Assembly: GCF_018129085.1 (NCBI RefSeq)
Contig: NZ_JAAGBB010000012.1
Span: 1 to 64,000, forward strand
Length of the DNA: 64,000 nucleotides
Direction: 5' to 3'
DNA from: Plastoroseomonas hellenica
GTDB lineage: Bacteria; Pseudomonadota; Alphaproteobacteria; Acetobacterales; Acetobacteraceae
The position numbers were made by a program, and so were the translations under genes. The notes beneath the pieces are model-generated. The model had not been told where the DNA came from. It did no database searches and saw nothing but the letters and a program-made list of their open reading frames with translations. Of the stretch, positions 63,230-64,000 are shown one piece after another (position 1 is the stretch's first letter; every line of letters starts with the position of its first letter).

Positions 63230-64000
63230 ATGATCCACCATCGATGGGCAGGCGCCGGCCTGGCGGCCCTGGCCAGCTTCGTGATCCACGACGCGGCCCA
63301 AGCCTCGGGCTACTTCCTGCGCGAGCAGAGCGCGGTGGGCCAAGGCGCATCCTTCGCCGGCGTCACGGCGCGGGGCGACGACCCCAGCATGATCTTCTTC
63401 AACCCCGCGGCCATGGCCTGGCTGCCGGGCAATCAGTTGGCGATCGTCGGCAGCGGCATCTTCCCCCAGGCCGAGGCCGACCGGATGACCGGCCGGCGCG
63501 CGACGCTCCTCGGTGGCAGCGTCATCAGCGGCGGCCCGGGCGGCGATGCCATATCCGACGCCTTTGTGCCGGCCACCTATGCGACGGTGGCGCTCGGGGA
63601 TCAGTGGCATATCGGCCTCGGCATCACCTCGCCCTTCGGGCTGATCACCAAATACGGCCCCGATTTCGTCGGCCGCTACCATGCGCAGACGACGTCGCTC
63701 CGGACCATCAACATCACGCCCGCGGTGTCCTGGCGCCCGACCGAGACCTTCTCGATCGGCGCGGGCCTACAGATCCAATATGCCGATGCCCGGCTGTCGA
63801 GCGCCGTCGATTTCGGCGGCGTCCTCGCCGGCCGTGGCGCTGCCGTGCTGCCCGGCTCGCGCGACGGCCGCTCGACCCTGACCGGTGACGACACCGCCAT
63901 CGGCTGGCAGATCGGCGCGCAATGGCGGCCGCTGCCGGGCACCATGCTCGGCCTCTCCTTCCGCTCCGCGATCTTCCATGAGCTCGAGGGCGATGCGAAG
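63230..64000 (+). CDS. fadL: FadL/OmpP1 family outer membrane fatty acid transporter (N-terminal part)
   Basis: An open frame from the ATG at 63230 (GGGGGATAGAG purine-rich upstream) runs off the window end, giving 257 residues. A Sec signal ends about HDAAQA-SG, and the mature protein begins GYFLREQSAVGQGASFAG, the FadL hatch. NPAAMAWLPGNQ, FVPATYATVALGDQWHIGLG and SPFGLITKYGPDFVGRYHAQT are FadL family signatures. It moves long-chain fatty acids or hydrophobic compounds across the outer membrane. Divergent from an SCP2 gene. Confidence 0.9.
   Translation, partial: MIHHRWAGAGLAALASFVIHDAAQASGYFLREQSAVGQGASFAGVTARGDDPSMIFFNPAAMAWLPGNQLAIVGSGIFPQAEADRMTGRRATLLGGSVISGGPGGDAISDAFVPATYATVALGDQWHIGLGITSPFGLITKYGPDFVGRYHAQTTSLRTINITPAVSWRPTETFSIGAGLQIQYADARLSSAVDFGGVLAGRGAAVLPGSRDGRSTLTGDDTAIGWQIGAQWRPLPGTMLGLSFRSAIFHELEGDAK

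Overview
The window is GC-rich (about 70 percent), gene-dense chromosomal DNA from an alphaproteobacterium. The ChvG/ChvI-type two-component pair next to pckA, the dnaX-ybaB-recR order with an SRP RNA in front, the zf-CHCC and DUF1674 small proteins, and the many Bug/TctC, family-5 and TRAP binding proteins suggest an Acetobacteraceae (Roseomonas-like) genome. The genus is an inference. I see no prophage, IS transposase, plasmid function, CRISPR array or defence island.

Layout. 1-6.5 kb: partial membrane gene, lipoprotein hydrolase, zinc-finger protein, polA, MFS exporter, two small genes. 6.7-11.7 kb: pckA, a HugZ-like haem/PNPOx protein, chvI-chvG. 11.9-13.6 kb: azoreductase and divergent LysR regulator. 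13.7-22.8 kb: a seven-gene minus-strand operon, peptide-type ABC importer (A-B-C-D-F) followed by hyuB-hyuA. 23-27.7 kb: htpX, SDH assembly factor, MFS, acs. 27.9-32.6 kb: branched-chain-type ABC importer with a LivM-LivG fusion. 32.8-38 kb: a GntR(FCD) regulator with two hydroxyacid dehydrogenases, a lactonase-type MBL hydrolase, a CMD protein and a TctC binding protein, apparently one regulon with the importer. 38-41.1 kb: recR, ybaB, dnaX, 4.5S RNA. 41.3-47.2 kb: nudC, a small lipoprotein, TctC and an operon of SelA-like PLP enzyme, AtuA, AtuA C-domain protein and NIPSNAP. 47.2-53 kb: hydrolase, SBP, GMC oxidoreductase, SBP. 53.3-57.2 kb: tRNA-Ala, scoAB, membrane protein, uppP. 57.5-64 kb: orphan DctP, ahcY with a SahR-like operator, LysR/DoxX, DMT exporter, SCP2 protein, FadL (cut by the window end).

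The most unusual content lies between genes. At least four families of structured repeats (A to D below) occupy many of the longer intergenic gaps, often starting exactly at a stop codon. Families A, B and C keep their hairpins through paired (compensatory) base changes while loop sequences stay fixed, which points to selection for structure. Other points of note are a dense GANTC cluster (24.15-24.35 kb), a shared operator motif around the GntR regulator, and the LivM-LivG fusion.
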